Positions 25,113-34,184 of a stretch of 64,000 bases of DNA are shown piece after piece. The stretch lies in contig NZ_JANUGV010000005.1 in NCBI RefSeq assembly GCF_024753215.1, positions 62,001-126,000 of the forward strand. The letters are read 5' to 3'. The notes beneath the pieces were generated by a model, which saw only the letters and a program-made list of their open reading frames with translations, was not told where the DNA came from and did not search any database. Both the position numbers and the translations under genes were made by a program. Source of the DNA: Massilia solisilvae (GTDB lineage: Bacteria > Pseudomonadota > Gammaproteobacteria > Burkholderiales > Burkholderiaceae_D). Within the stretch, counting starts at the first letter, position 1. Every line of letters starts with the position of its first letter.

Positions 25113-26303
25113 TCAGTTGGGGCGGCGCGCCGCGATCGCGCGTGCCACGCTGTCGGCCGCCAGCTGCAGGCGCGCCAGCCATTGCCGGATCTGGCCCAGG
25201 GACGCCGCCGGCGGCAGCGCGCTCAGCCGCAGCACCAGCACGACCTGCCGCGCGGCGTCGCGCACCGGGACCGACAGGTGCCGCACGTCGTAGGTCGCAT
25301 CGTCTTGCAGTTCGGCCGGCTCGTGCAGGCCGGCGCGCGCCTTGGCCGCCGCCAGCAGGCGCCGCTCCTGGCCGGGCGTGCGGTGCGGGTTGGAGTACAG
25401 CGCGACCATCTCTTCCAGGTTCTCGTCGTCGTCCTGGCCCTGCAGCGCGATCGACCAGCCGCGGCTGCGCACCCGTTCGAGCTGCGCGCGCGCGCTGTCT
25501 TGCGTCTCCTGGTCCGCGCGGCCCAGCCGCTCGAGCCACTCGGCGTCGTCCGGCGCCCCCGGGTGGCCCACGAACAGGGGGCCGAGCGGCGGCGCGCATG
25601 GCACCCGGAAGCCGAGCCGGCTGCGCAGGCGCCAGTGCGGCGACTGGTTTTCCACCGCCACGTAGACCACGTCGCCGCCGACCGCCGCGATCAGGCTGCA
25701 TTCGGCGTTCAGTTCCGCGGCCACGGCCTGCATCTGGTCGCGCCCGATCTCGGCCAGCTGCACTGCCTCGATGGTCCCGCGCTCGGCTGCCGCCACCAGC
25801 GGTCCGGGCGAAAAGCGCCCGTAGCCGCGCTGGAAGAACAGCAGCGGCGCGGTGTCGCGTTCCAGCTGCATGCCGAGCACGCCGCCCAGCACGATGTAGT
25901 GGTCGCCCACCTCATTCACGCTGGTGTAGTCGCAGTCGATCCAGGCCACCACGCCGTCCAGCACCGGGTTGCCGGCCGGGCTGGGATGCCATGCCAGCGC
26001 GGAGAACTTGTCCTCGGCCGGCGAGGCGAAATGCTGACAGACCGCCTGCTGGTCGGCCGCCAGGATGTTCACGCAGAAGGTGGGCGAGCCACGCATGCGC
26101 GCGAAGGTGCGCGAGGTCTTCATCGGCAGGAAGCCGATCAGCGGCGGATCGAGGGAGACCGAGGTGAAGGTGCCGATCACCATGCCGGCCGGCGTGCCGT
26201 GGTCGTCGGTGCAGGTGACGATGGCGACACCGGTCGGATAGCTGCCAAGCACCTCGCGGAAGCGGGCGCCGTCGAACTGCATGGCTGGGGTAGGGGCTTG
26301 CAT
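25113..26303 (-). CDS. Flavin reductase fused to IclR-type effector domain
   Basis: 396 residues. Residues 8-165 are an HpaC/HsaB-like flavin reductase (YPTGVAIVTCTD, SVSLDPPLIGFLP, FCVNILAADQQ, HYIVLGGVLGMQL, LLFFQRGYGRF) that supplies reduced flavin to a monooxygenase. Residues 190-396 resemble the ligand-binding domain of IclR regulators (LNAECSLIAAVGGDVVYVAVE, LRSRLGFRVPCAPPLGPLF, RSRGWSIAL, HLSVPVRDAARQVV) but there is no helix-turn-helix. An effector-gated reductase is the natural reading, comparable in idea to the p-hydroxyphenylacetate hydroxylase reductase with its regulatory C-terminal domain. The partner oxygenase is probably the HsaA-like protein at 48804. Confidence 0.85.
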   Translation of the reverse strand: MQAPTPAMQFDGARFREVLGSYPTGVAIVTCTDDHGTPAGMVIGTFTSVSLDPPLIGFLPMKTSRTFARMRGSPTFCVNILAADQQAVCQHFASPAEDKFSALAWHPSPAGNPVLDGVVAWIDCDYTSVNEVGDHYIVLGGVLGMQLERDTAPLLFFQRGYGRFSPGPLVAAAERGTIEAVQLAEIGRDQMQAVAAELNAECSLIAAVGGDVVYVAVENQSPHWRLRSRLGFRVPCAPPLGPLFVGHPGAPDDAEWLERLGRADQETQDSARAQLERVRSRGWSIALQGQDDDENLEEMVALYSNPHRTPGQERRLLAAAKARAGLHEPAELQDDATYDVRHLSVPVRDAARQVVLVLRLSALPPAASLGQIRQWLARLQLAADSVARAIAARRPN

Positions 26304-26375
26304 GAGTGTCTCGCTGTCTTGTTATGGAAGATTCTTGTCGCGCCGCGCGCGTCGGGACGGGCGGCCGTTTGGCCT

Positions 26376-26403
26376 ATTATATTGTTCTAGAATAAGAATT
26401 CAA
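26376..26403 (-). promoter_or_regulatory. Sigma-70 promoter of the reductase gene with embedded operator
   Basis: On the minus strand TTGAAT (26403-26398), a 16-base spacer and a perfect TATAAT (26381-26376) point at the reductase gene. The palindrome TTCTAGAA (26385-26392) lies inside the spacer, where a bound repressor would block polymerase. The same palindrome recurs near 33977 and 46718. Confidence 0.7.
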
Positions 26404-26462
26404 GAAATTTCATCGGCGCCGATTCATGCAGTTTGCGCATAGTAGCCTTGAAGGTATTCGGC

Positions 26463-26491
26463 TTGTATCGCCGCAGCGCAACGCTAACAAT
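26463..26491 (+). promoter_or_regulatory. Possible promoter of the SDR-Rieske operon
   Basis: TTGTAT (26463-26468), 17 bases, AACAAT (26486-26491), 57 bases before the SDR start. The leader from here on resembles the leader of the hydrolase operon at 46736-46783 (GCTAA, CTGG, CAGGCA and GTAGAGC in the same order). Confidence 0.4.
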
Positions 26492-26547
26492 GCTCTACGC
26501 TGACCGCCCGGAAATGCTGGTCAGGCAACCTTGAGACAAGTAGAGCC

Positions 26548-27474
26548 ATGGACAGATTGAACAACAAAGTCGCCATCGTGTTTGGCGCGGGACCGAATAT
26601 CGGCGGCACCATCGCCCACTTCCTGGCGCGCGAAGGCGCCAAAGTGTGCGTCACGGACGTGAACGAAAGCGCCGCGGCCGCGGCGGCCGATTTCATCCGT
26701 GCGCGCGGCTGGGAAGCGATGAGCCTGGTGGGCGACGCGCGCAACGACGCCGACGTCCAGCGCATCGTCGCCACCACCGTCGAACGCTACGGCCGCCTCG
26801 ACGTCGCGGTCAATATGGCGGGGCGGGTGCACTGGGACGACGTGCTGAGCATGAAGCTGGACGACTGGCACGATTCGGTCGCCAGCTTCGCCACCGCCGG
26901 CCTCTTGACCACCCAGCACGCCGCGCGCGCCATGCTCGCCTGCGGGGCGCAAGGCAGCATCATTCACCTGCTGTCGACCGCGGCCCACTTCGGCGAGGCC
27001 GACGGCGCGGCCTACTGCGCGGCCAAGGCCGCGCTGCTGAACTTTGCCCGTTCCGCGGCGATGGACCTGGCCCACCACGGAATCCGCGTCAATACCGTCA
27101 CGCCGTGCTCGATGGAGCACCAGCTCTGGACCACGATGCGCGACGAGATGTTCGATCCGAACTGGCAGCCGCCGGCGCGGCGCGGCTTCTATTCGCGCCA
27201 GGAATACCTCGACCAGCTGCCGCTGCGGCGCTTCCCGCGCGCGTCCGACCTGGCCTGGGCCACGGTGTTCCTGGCCTCGGACGAATCGTCGTGCATGACC
27301 GGAGCCGACCTGCCGGTCGACGCCGGCCTGCGCTTCAAGTACCCGACCTGGACCCCGGGCCGGCACGATCCGCGCGACATCAACGACTACGCGCGCGCCA
27401 CCAAAGTGACGCGCTACGGCGAGGCGCAGGAAAACCTCACCGACCTTCTCGGCGACCCGATCGACCGCTCGTAA
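26548..27474 (+). CDS. SDR family oxidoreductase
   Basis: 308 residues of the classical short-chain dehydrogenase type: cofactor loop VFGAGPNIGGTIAHFL, NMAG in place of NNAG, catalytic Ser in HLLSTAAHF and YCAAK with Tyr and Lys, then the C-terminal FLASDESSCMTGADLPVDAG. The 50-residue tail after that block is longer than usual. It may dehydrogenate an alcohol or a cis-diol of the pathway. It is first in a run of seven same-strand catabolic genes, 18 bases before the Rieske oxygenase. Confidence 0.85.
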   Translation: MDRLNNKVAIVFGAGPNIGGTIAHFLAREGAKVCVTDVNESAAAAAADFIRARGWEAMSLVGDARNDADVQRIVATTVERYGRLDVAVNMAGRVHWDDVLSMKLDDWHDSVASFATAGLLTTQHAARAMLACGAQGSIIHLLSTAAHFGEADGAAYCAAKAALLNFARSAAMDLAHHGIRVNTVTPCSMEHQLWTTMRDEMFDPNWQPPARRGFYSRQEYLDQLPLRRFPRASDLAWATVFLASDESSCMTGADLPVDAGLRFKYPTWTPGRHDPRDINDYARATKVTRYGEAQENLTDLLGDPIDRS

Positions 27475-27492
27475 ACACCACACGGAGACACG

Positions 27493-28686
27493 ATGGATAA
27501 CATTCTGGACCAGCGGCGCGAAGAGCGCGCCCAACACTTCAAGCAACTGACCGAATGCGGCCGCTGCAAGCCGATGGGGCGCCTGCTGCGCAAGTTCTGG
27601 CAGCCGGTCGCGCTGGCCGAGGACGTCGCGGCGGGCGGCGCCATTCCGCTCGTGATCATGGGCGAGGAACTGACCCTGTACCGCGGCGAGAGCGGGGCCC
27701 TGCACCTGGTGGGCGGACGCTGCGCGCACCGCCGCACCCAGCTGCACACCGGCTGGGTGGTGGGCGAGGAAATCCGCTGCATCTACCACGGCTGGCAATT
27801 CGACGGCAAGGGCGCCTGCACCAGCCGTCCTGCCGAAGCCAATACCGGCATGCCGCGCACGGCCATCCCGGCCTATCCGGTGCGCGAGTACATGGGACTG
27901 GTGTTCGCCTACCTGGGCGAGGGCGCGGCGCCGGAATTCGACCTGCCGCGCAAGCTGCAGCTCGAGCGCGAGGGCACGGTCATCGCCAACGGCCGCGAAC
28001 GCTGGGACAACAACTGGTTCCAGCAAGTGGAAAACTCGCTCGACGCGGTCCACGTGAGCTTCGTGCACATGGCGCTGAAGGTCGGCCCGTTCGGCCAGGC
28101 CGTGACCGACGCGATTCCCGAGCTGTCGTACGAGGAAACCAGCGCCGGCATCCGTCAGACCGCCAGGCGTTCGGAGAAGAACGTGCGCGTCAGCGACTGG
28201 ACCTTCCCGAACAACAACCACGTGACCGTGCCCGGCCTGACCCCGGACGATCCCTGGATCGACGTGTTCGTCTGGATGGTCCCGAACGACGAGCTGAACA
28301 CGACCCGCTTCATGATCTACGGCCAGCAGCCCGGCGCCAGCGAAGAAGCGCGCGCGCGCTTTCGCGACTACTTCGCCAAGTACGGCAAGTACGACCCGGC
28401 CGAGCACCACGACGAGCTGTTCGCCTCGCGCGAGTGGAAGAATCCGGAGGACAGCTTCGTCGGCCTGACCGCGGCCCAGGACTATCTGTCGATCCGCGGC
28501 CAGGCGCGCATCACCGCGCGCGAGGACGAGATCCTCGGCCGCTCCGACCTGGGCATCGTCACGCTGCGCAAGCTGTTCTTCCGCGAGCTGGAGCTGCAGG
28601 AAGCGGGCCAGCCGACCAAGGCCTGGCGCTCGCTGCACGACGGCTCGCCCTTGCCCAAGCAGCCCGGCCAGGAAGCCGCGTCCTGA
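27493..28686 (+). CDS. Rieske aromatic oxygenase, phthalate 4,5-dioxygenase-like
   Basis: 397 residues. The Rieske cluster ligands are Cys77, His79, Cys96 and His99; the mononuclear iron motif gives bridging Asp184 and ligands His187 and His192 in NSLDAVHVSFVH. This single-subunit alpha-type oxygenase resembles Pht3/OphA2 and vanillate O-demethylase, which hydroxylate or demethylate aromatic acids. It needs a separate reductase; none is adjacent, and the PDR-type reductase at 41710 is the best candidate. Substrate is not determinable here. A GC-rich hairpin follows at 28694-28722. Confidence 0.87.
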   Translation: MDNILDQRREERAQHFKQLTECGRCKPMGRLLRKFWQPVALAEDVAAGGAIPLVIMGEELTLYRGESGALHLVGGRCAHRRTQLHTGWVVGEEIRCIYHGWQFDGKGACTSRPAEANTGMPRTAIPAYPVREYMGLVFAYLGEGAAPEFDLPRKLQLEREGTVIANGRERWDNNWFQQVENSLDAVHVSFVHMALKVGPFGQAVTDAIPELSYEETSAGIRQTARRSEKNVRVSDWTFPNNNHVTVPGLTPDDPWIDVFVWMVPNDELNTTRFMIYGQQPGASEEARARFRDYFAKYGKYDPAEHHDELFASREWKNPEDSFVGLTAAQDYLSIRGQARITAREDEILGRSDLGIVTLRKLFFRELELQEAGQPTKAWRSLHDGSPLPKQPGQEAAS

Positions 28687-28693
28687 ACCACCC

Positions 28694-28722
28694 GGGCGGC
28701 GCCGGCACCGGCCGCGCCGCCC
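28694..28722 (+). promoter_or_regulatory. Intercistronic GC-rich hairpin
   Basis: GGGCGGCGC (28694-28702) pairs perfectly with GCGCCGCCC (28714-28722), eight bases after the Rieske stop and upstream of the acyl-CoA dehydrogenase. A short T-rich stretch follows. It may be a partial terminator or an mRNA-processing stop. Confidence 0.5.
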
Positions 28723-28746
28723 CGTCTTTGATTTCACCTGTCACTT

Positions 28747-29919
28747 ATGCTTGATCTGATCCCCCATGACTCGCTTCCCGAGGAGCTGCTGCAGTTTCGC
28801 GACTCGATCCGCCGCTTCGTCGACCGCGAACTCATCCCGCTCGAACACGCCCTCGGCGCCAACGGCATGCTGCCGCCCGAGCAGGCCGAGGCCCTGCGCG
28901 AACGCGCCAGGCAGGCCGGCTTCTGGCTGATGGACGTGCCCGAGGAATTCGGCGGCCAGGGCCTGCCGCTGCTGGCGCTGGCCGTGTTCTGGGAAGAGGT
29001 CGGGCGCAGCACGGTCGCCTCCTGGGTGCGCGACCACGGCCTGTTCGGCCCGATGGTCGGCCCGATCCTGCTCGGCCTGAACGAGGCGCAGCGCGCGCGC
29101 TATCTGCAGCCCGTGCTTGACGGCAGCAAGCGCTCCTGCTTTGCCCAGACCGAACCGGACGCCGGCTCCGACCCGTCGATGATGCGCACGCGCGCCGTGC
29201 GCACCGCAACCGGCTACCGGATCAACGGCGTCAAGCGCTACATCACGCGCGCGAAGGTGGCCGACTTCGCCATCGTCATGGCGGTCACCGATCCCGAGAA
29301 GGGCGCGCGCGGCGGCATCTCCTGCTTCATCGTCGACCTGGACGCGCCCGGCGTGACGCTGGCGAGCTCGGAAAAGACGCTGATGGGCGACGCTCCGTGC
29401 GAAATCAGTTTCGAGGATGTCGAGGTCCCGTTCGAGAACCTGGTGGGCGAGGAAGGGCGCGGCTTCGCGCTGGCGCAGGGCTACATCAACTATGGCCGGG
29501 TGCGCCAGGGCGCGCATGCCTGCGGCGCGGCGGCGCGCTGCCTGGAACTGACCGCCGCCTACGCGCACCAGCGCAAGACCTTCGGCCAGGTGCTGGCCGA
29601 GCGCCAGGGCGTGCAGTGGATGATCGCGGACGCCTTCACCGAACTGTATTGCACGCGCCTCTTGGTGTACGACGCGGCGCGCAAGACCGACGCCGGCATG
29701 GAAGCGCGTACCGAGACCTTCATGATCAAGACCTTCGGCGTGGAGGCGCTGTGGCGCGTGGTCGACACCTGCATGCAGCTGCATGGCGGCATGGGGCTGA
29801 CCGAGGACACGCCGATCGAGCGTTTCTGGCGCGACCTGCGCAGCTACCGCATCACCGAGGGCCCGACCGAGGTGCTGCGCACCACGCTCGCGCGCCAGAT
29901 CCTCAAACATTACAGCTGA
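28747..29919 (+). CDS. Acyl-CoA dehydrogenase
   Basis: 390 residues with the full FAD acyl-CoA dehydrogenase layout: helical N-domain, CFAQTEPDAGSDPSMM in the flavin region, the beta domain with GYRINGVKRYITRAKVADF, and the C-terminal LHGGMGLTEDTPIERFWRD. The catalytic base is Glu371 in ITEGPTEVLR. It should form a 2,3-double bond in a CoA-activated side-chain or ring-cleavage acid. No good ribosome site is visible. The class III CoA-transferase 15 bases downstream could make its substrate. Confidence 0.9.
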   Translation: MLDLIPHDSLPEELLQFRDSIRRFVDRELIPLEHALGANGMLPPEQAEALRERARQAGFWLMDVPEEFGGQGLPLLALAVFWEEVGRSTVASWVRDHGLFGPMVGPILLGLNEAQRARYLQPVLDGSKRSCFAQTEPDAGSDPSMMRTRAVRTATGYRINGVKRYITRAKVADFAIVMAVTDPEKGARGGISCFIVDLDAPGVTLASSEKTLMGDAPCEISFEDVEVPFENLVGEEGRGFALAQGYINYGRVRQGAHACGAAARCLELTAAYAHQRKTFGQVLAERQGVQWMIADAFTELYCTRLLVYDAARKTDAGMEARTETFMIKTFGVEALWRVVDTCMQLHGGMGLTEDTPIERFWRDLRSYRITEGPTEVLRTTLARQILKHYS

Positions 29920-29934
29920 TCCGGGGAGCCACGC

Positions 29935-31071
29935 ATGAATAACGCACTCGAAGGCATCCTGGTCATCGAACTGGGCACGGTCCTGACCGCGCCGCTGGCC
30001 GGCATGATGCTGGCCGACCTGGGCGCGCGCGTCATCAAGGTCGAGCATCCCAACGGCGGCGACCCGTTCCGCCGCCACGCGGGCAAGCTGTACAGCCCGC
30101 ACTTCGCTTCCTACAACCGCAACAAGGAAAGCATCCAGCTCGACCTGCAGAGCGAGTCCGGCAAGGCCGACCTCCTGACCTTGCTGGCGCGCGCCGACGT
30201 CCTGCTGGAAAACTACCGCCCGGGCGTGATGGCGCGCCTGGGCCTGACCGAGGCCGCGCTCGCCCAGGTCAATCCGCGCCTGGTGTGGTGCTCGATCACC
30301 GGCTTCGGGGCCGAGGGCCCGTACCGCGACCGCCCGTGCTACGACGCGGTGGCGCTGGGACTGTCCGGGCTGGCCAGCCAGATGCTCGATCCGGCGCGCC
30401 CGGCGATGACCGGCCCCACCATTTCCGACAACGTCACCGGCATGTACGCCAGCTACGGCATCCTGGGCGCGCTGATGCGGCGCCACCGCACCGGCAATGG
30501 CGCGCGGGTCGAGGTCAACATGCTCGAGGCCTCGATCGCGTTTTCGCCCGAGGGCTTCGCGCAATACAGCCTGCTCGGCGCCGTGGCCACGCCGCAGAGC
30601 CGGGTGGCGATCTCGCAGTCGCATGCCTTCCCCTGCGCCGACGGGGCGCTGGTGGCGGTGCACCTGTCGTCGGTGGAGAAGTTCTGGCAGGCCTTCGTCG
30701 CCGTGATCGAGCGGCCCGACCTGCTGGAGGACGCCCGCTTCCTGGGCCCGGAGCTGCGCACCCGCCATTACGCGGCGCTGAACGAGGAAGTGGCGCGCAC
30801 CTTCCGCACCCGCACCCGCGAACAGTGGTGCGCCCGGCTGGCCGCAAGCGACGTGCCGTTCGCGCCGGTGAACACCATCCCCGAAGTCATGCAGGACCCG
30901 CAGGTGCGGCAGGCGGGCACCTTCTACCAGGCCGCGCATCCGGAACGCGGGACCATGGTGGCGGTCCACCGCCCGGTGACCATCGACGGCGAGCGCGGGC
31001 CCACCGCACGGCCGGCGCCGCTCCTCGGCGAACACGACGCGGCGCTGCGCGCCGAATTCAAGCTCGGCTGA
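29935..31071 (+). CDS. Class III CoA-transferase (CaiB/BaiF family)
   Basis: 378 residues with the Frc/CaiB signatures [28 protein letters not shown] abbreviated to its two ends at residues 9-37, [31 protein letters not shown] and the catalytic Asp165 in [10 protein letters not shown]. It transfers CoA between carboxylic acids, commonly from succinyl-CoA. GGGGAG precedes the ATG. Its place after the acyl-CoA dehydrogenase suggests the pair oxidises an acid released from the aromatic substrate. Confidence 0.9.
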   Translation: MNNALEGILVIELGTVLTAPLAGMMLADLGARVIKVEHPNGGDPFRRHAGKLYSPHFASYNRNKESIQLDLQSESGKADLLTLLARADVLLENYRPGVMARLGLTEAALAQVNPRLVWCSITGFGAEGPYRDRPCYDAVALGLSGLASQMLDPARPAMTGPTISDNVTGMYASYGILGALMRRHRTGNGARVEVNMLEASIAFSPEGFAQYSLLGAVATPQSRVAISQSHAFPCADGALVAVHLSSVEKFWQAFVAVIERPDLLEDARFLGPELRTRHYAALNEEVARTFRTRTREQWCARLAASDVPFAPVNTIPEVMQDPQVRQAGTFYQAAHPERGTMVAVHRPVTIDGERGPTARPAPLLGEHDAALRAEFKLG

Positions 31072-31099
31072 TGCCCGGCGCATTTCAGGAAGAGACAGC

Positions 31100-31903
31100 A
31101 TGAACCAAGAAGAGATCAGCCAGATCGCCGGCCTGCTCTGGACGGCGGAACAACAACGTATCCCGTGCGCGCCGCTGCGCGAGCGCATCCTGGCCGCGGC
31201 CGGCGGCGAGGACCCGCTCGCCTGCGCCTACGCGGTGCAGCAACACAACGCGCGGCGCCGCATCGAGGCCGGCGCGCGCGTGGTCGGGCGCAAGATCGGC
31301 CTGACCTCGGCCGCCGTGCAGAAGCAGCTGGGCGTGGATTCGCCCGACTTCGGCATGCTGTTCGCCGACATGGCCTACGGCGATGGCGAGGCGATCCCGT
31401 TGGCGCGCACCCCGCTGCAGCCGAAGGTCGAGGCCGAGATCGCGCTGGTGCTCGGGCGCGACCTCACGCACGAGCGCCATACCTTCGCCGACATCATCTC
31501 GGCCACCGCCTATGCGCTGCCCGCCATCGAGGTGGTGGGCAGCCGCATCGAGAACTGGAACATCAAGCTGCTGGACACGGTGGCCGACAACGCCTCCTCC
31601 GGCGCCTTCGTGCTCGGTTCCCGGCCGGTGCCGCTGGCGCGCCTGGACCTGGTCAACTGCGCGATGACGATGGAGCGCGGCGGCGAGACGGTATCGGCCG
31701 GCAGCGGCGCGGCCTGCCTGGCCAATCCGCTGAATGCGGCGGTCTGGCTGGCGGACATGATGGCGCGCGTCGGCACGCCGCTGCGCGCGGGCGACGTGCT
31801 GCTGACCGGGGCGCTGGGCCCGATGGCGGCGGTGGCGCCGGGGGACCAGTTCGTGGCGCGCATCGACGGCTTGGGCGAACTGCGCGCGGTGTTTGGCAAC
31901 TGA
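31100..31903 (+). CDS. 2-oxopent-4-enoate (2-hydroxypentadienoate) hydratase
   Basis: 267-residue MhpD/HsaE-type member of the FAH superfamily: [39 protein letters not shown], and [18 protein letters not shown] with the metal-binding glutamates. It adds water to 2-hydroxypenta-2,4-dienoate (or a longer homologue) made by meta-cleavage hydrolases, giving 4-hydroxy-2-oxo acids. The next two genes complete the route to pyruvate and acyl-CoA, an order typical of lower meta-cleavage operons. Confidence 0.9.
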   Translation: MNQEEISQIAGLLWTAEQQRIPCAPLRERILAAAGGEDPLACAYAVQQHNARRRIEAGARVVGRKIGLTSAAVQKQLGVDSPDFGMLFADMAYGDGEAIPLARTPLQPKVEAEIALVLGRDLTHERHTFADIISATAYALPAIEVVGSRIENWNIKLLDTVADNASSGAFVLGSRPVPLARLDLVNCAMTMERGGETVSAGSGAACLANPLNAAVWLADMMARVGTPLRAGDVLLTGALGPMAAVAPGDQFVARIDGLGELRAVFGN

Positions 31904-31917
31904 CAAAGGATTTCAGC

Positions 31918-32862
31918 ATGACTCAACAGACAAGGAAACGGGTGGCCATCATCGGCTCGGGCAATATCGGCACCGACCTGATGATCAAGATTCTGCGCCA
32001 TGGCAAGCATATCGAGATGGGCGCGATGGTCGGCATCGACCCCGCCTCCGACGGCCTGGCGCGCGCGGCGCGCATGGGCGTGGCCGTGACCCACGAAGGC
32101 GTCGAGGGCCTGGCGCGGCTGCCGGTGTTCGACGAGATCGAGATCGTGTTCGACGCCACCTCGGCCGGGGCGCACGTCAGCAACGACGCCTTCCTGCGCG
32201 GCCTGCGCCCGTCGCTGCGCATGATCGACCTGACCCCGGCCGCGATCGGCCCGTACTGCATCCCGGTGGTCAACGGCGAGCGGCACGTCGGCGCGCCGAA
32301 CGTGAACATGGTCACCTGCGGCGGCCAGGCCACGATTCCGATGGTCGCCGCGGTGGCCCGGGTCGCGCCGGTCCACTACGCCGAGATCGTCGCATCGATC
32401 GCCAGCAAGTCGGCCGGGCCGGGCACGCGCGCCAACATCGACGAGTTCACCGAAACCACGTCGCGCGCGATCGTCGAAGTCGGCGGCGCGCGGCAGGGCA
32501 AGGCGATCATCATCATGAATCCGGCCGAGCCGCCGCTGATCATGCGCGACACGGTGTACTGCCTGGCCGCGCTGGACGCCGACCAGGACGCGATCCGCGC
32601 CTCGGTGCGCGAGATGGCCGCCGCCGTGGCCTCGTACGTGCCCGGCTATCGCCTCAAGCAGGAGGTGCAGTTCGAGGCGCTGGGGCCGGACAACGCGCCC
32701 AACGTGCCGGGCATCGGCCGCCAGGCCGGCCTGAAGGTGTCGATCTTCCTCGAGGTCGAAGGCGCTGCGCACTACCTGCCCGCGTATGCCGGCAACCTGG
32801 ACATCATGACCAGCGCCGCGATGGCGACGGCCGAACGCATCGCGGCCGGCATGGCGCAATAA
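31918..32862 (+). CDS. Acetaldehyde dehydrogenase (acylating)
   Basis: 314 residues of the MhpF/BphJ/HsaG family. NAD-binding GSGNIG is at residues 13-18, the thiol Cys134 lies in [12 protein letters not shown], and [18 protein letters not shown] and [12 protein letters not shown] are family blocks. It oxidises acetaldehyde or propionaldehyde to the acyl-CoA while channelled from the aldolase encoded next. AAAGGA precedes the ATG at 31918. Confidence 0.94.
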   Translation: MTQQTRKRVAIIGSGNIGTDLMIKILRHGKHIEMGAMVGIDPASDGLARAARMGVAVTHEGVEGLARLPVFDEIEIVFDATSAGAHVSNDAFLRGLRPSLRMIDLTPAAIGPYCIPVVNGERHVGAPNVNMVTCGGQATIPMVAAVARVAPVHYAEIVASIASKSAGPGTRANIDEFTETTSRAIVEVGGARQGKAIIIMNPAEPPLIMRDTVYCLAALDADQDAIRASVREMAAAVASYVPGYRLKQEVQFEALGPDNAPNVPGIGRQAGLKVSIFLEVEGAAHYLPAYAGNLDIMTSAAMATAERIAAGMAQ

Positions 32863-32881
32863 GGATTGGACGGAGAAAACC

Positions 32882-33928
32882 ATGTTTGACAACGACAAGA
32901 AGATCTATGTCTCGGACGTCACCCTGCGCGACGGCATGCACGCGGTGCGGCACCAGTACTCGCTGGAGCAGGCGGTGCGCATCGCGCGCGCGCTCGATGC
33001 GGCCAAGGTCGATTCGATCGAGGTGGCGCACGGCGACGGCCTGCGCGGATCGAGCTTCAACTACGGGTTCGGCGCGCACAGCGACCTCGAATGGATCGAG
33101 GCGGTGGCGGCCAGCATCACGCACGCCAAGGTGGCCACCTTGCTGTTGCCCGGCATCGGCACCATCCACGACCTGAAGAACGCGTACGACGCCGGCGCGC
33201 GCGTGGTGCGCGTGGCCACCCACTGCACCGAGGCCGACGTCTCGCGCCAGCACATCGAGTACGCGCGCGAGCTGGGCATGGACACGGTGGGTTTCCTGAT
33301 GATGAGCCACATGAACACCCCGGCCGGGCTGGCGCAGCAGGCCAAGCTGATGGAAAGCTACGGCGCCCAATGCGTGTACGTGGTGGACTCGGGCGGGGCG
33401 ATGAACATGTACGACATCGCCGCGCGCTTCAAAGCCCTCAAGGACGTGCTGCTGCCGCAGACCCAGACCGGCATGCACGCGCACCACAACCTGAGCCTGG
33501 GCGTGGCCAATTCGCTGGTGGCGCTGGAACACGGCTGCGACCGCATCGACGCCAGCCTGGCCGGCATGGGCGCGGGCGCCGGCAACGCCCCGCTGGAAGT
33601 GTTCATCGCCGCGGCCGACCGCATGGGCCTTGCGCACGGCTGCGACGTCAAGCTGCTGATCGATGCGGCCGAGGACATCGTGCGGCCGCTGCAGGAGCGT
33701 CCGGTGCGGGTCGACCGCGAGACCCTGGCGCTGGGCTTTGCCGGCGTGTATTCGAGCTTCCTGCGCCACGCCGAGGCGGCCGCGGCCAAGTACGGCATCC
33801 CCGCCTTCGACATCCTGGTCGAGCTGGGCAAGCGGCGCATGGTGGGCGGCCAGGAAGACATGATCGTCGATGTCGCCCTCGACATGCTCAAGCAGCGCGC
33901 CGCCGCGTCCGATGCAAAAGGCGTATAG
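32882..33928 (+). CDS. 4-hydroxy-2-oxovalerate aldolase
   Basis: 348 residues of the MhpE/BphI/HsaF family. The DRE-TIM metal motif starts with [13 protein letters not shown] (Arg16, Asp17, His20) and is completed by His199 and His201 in [11 protein letters not shown], matching BphI. It splits 4-hydroxy-2-oxo acids into pyruvate and an aldehyde, working as a complex with the preceding dehydrogenase. It is the last catabolic gene of this run; 256 bases then separate it from the porin. Confidence 0.94.
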   Translation: MFDNDKKIYVSDVTLRDGMHAVRHQYSLEQAVRIARALDAAKVDSIEVAHGDGLRGSSFNYGFGAHSDLEWIEAVAASITHAKVATLLLPGIGTIHDLKNAYDAGARVVRVATHCTEADVSRQHIEYARELGMDTVGFLMMSHMNTPAGLAQQAKLMESYGAQCVYVVDSGGAMNMYDIAARFKALKDVLLPQTQTGMHAHHNLSLGVANSLVALEHGCDRIDASLAGMGAGAGNAPLEVFIAAADRMGLAHGCDVKLLIDAAEDIVRPLQERPVRVDRETLALGFAGVYSSFLRHAEAAAAKYGIPAFDILVELGKRRMVGGQEDMIVDVALDMLKQRAAASDAKGV

Positions 33929-33976
33929 CAGCGATGCATAAATTCGGGTTGCACCCGGGAATGCATATGTGGAGAA

Positions 33977-33993
33977 TTCTAGAATAGAACTTC
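33977..33993. promoter_or_regulatory. TTCTAGAA-type operator upstream of the porin
   Basis: ATTCTAGAAT (33976-33985) is a perfect 10-bp palindrome followed, six bases after TTCTAGAA, by TTC. The same 17-bp arrangement occurs at 26385-26401 and 46718-46734. A weak promoter (TTGCAC, 17 bases, GAGAAT) overlaps it. Confidence 0.6.
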
Positions 33994-34098
33994 CAGAGGA
34001 ATCGCTCTGGTAACTCACCGGGCATCCCTGCTTTCTTTCGTATTACCGGATCGCCGCGCAACCAACCCACACAGATGGGGCGCGGCGGTCCCGCAGTA

Positions 34099-34140
34099 CC
34101 GGCCCGTGCAGGGGGCGCTTGCGGCGCCTGCACGGGCCGG
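34099..34140 (+). promoter_or_regulatory. Strong 14-bp stem hairpin in porin leader
   Basis: CCGGCCCGTGCAGG (34099-34112) pairs perfectly with CCTGCACGGGCCGG (34127-34140) around a 14-base loop, 45 bases before the porin ATG. There is no T tract, so it is either the 3' end of the aldolase transcript or a structured 5' leader of the porin mRNA. Confidence 0.6.
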
Positions 34141-34184
34141 CGAGAGGGCCGTCGTCAGGCCTTGCATATAACAATGGAGACAAC

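Noticed and set aside
28741-31188. 815-codon minus-strand frame across two genes
   Set aside because: It covers the acyl-CoA dehydrogenase and CoA-transferase genes, whose catalytic motifs are intact on the plus strand.
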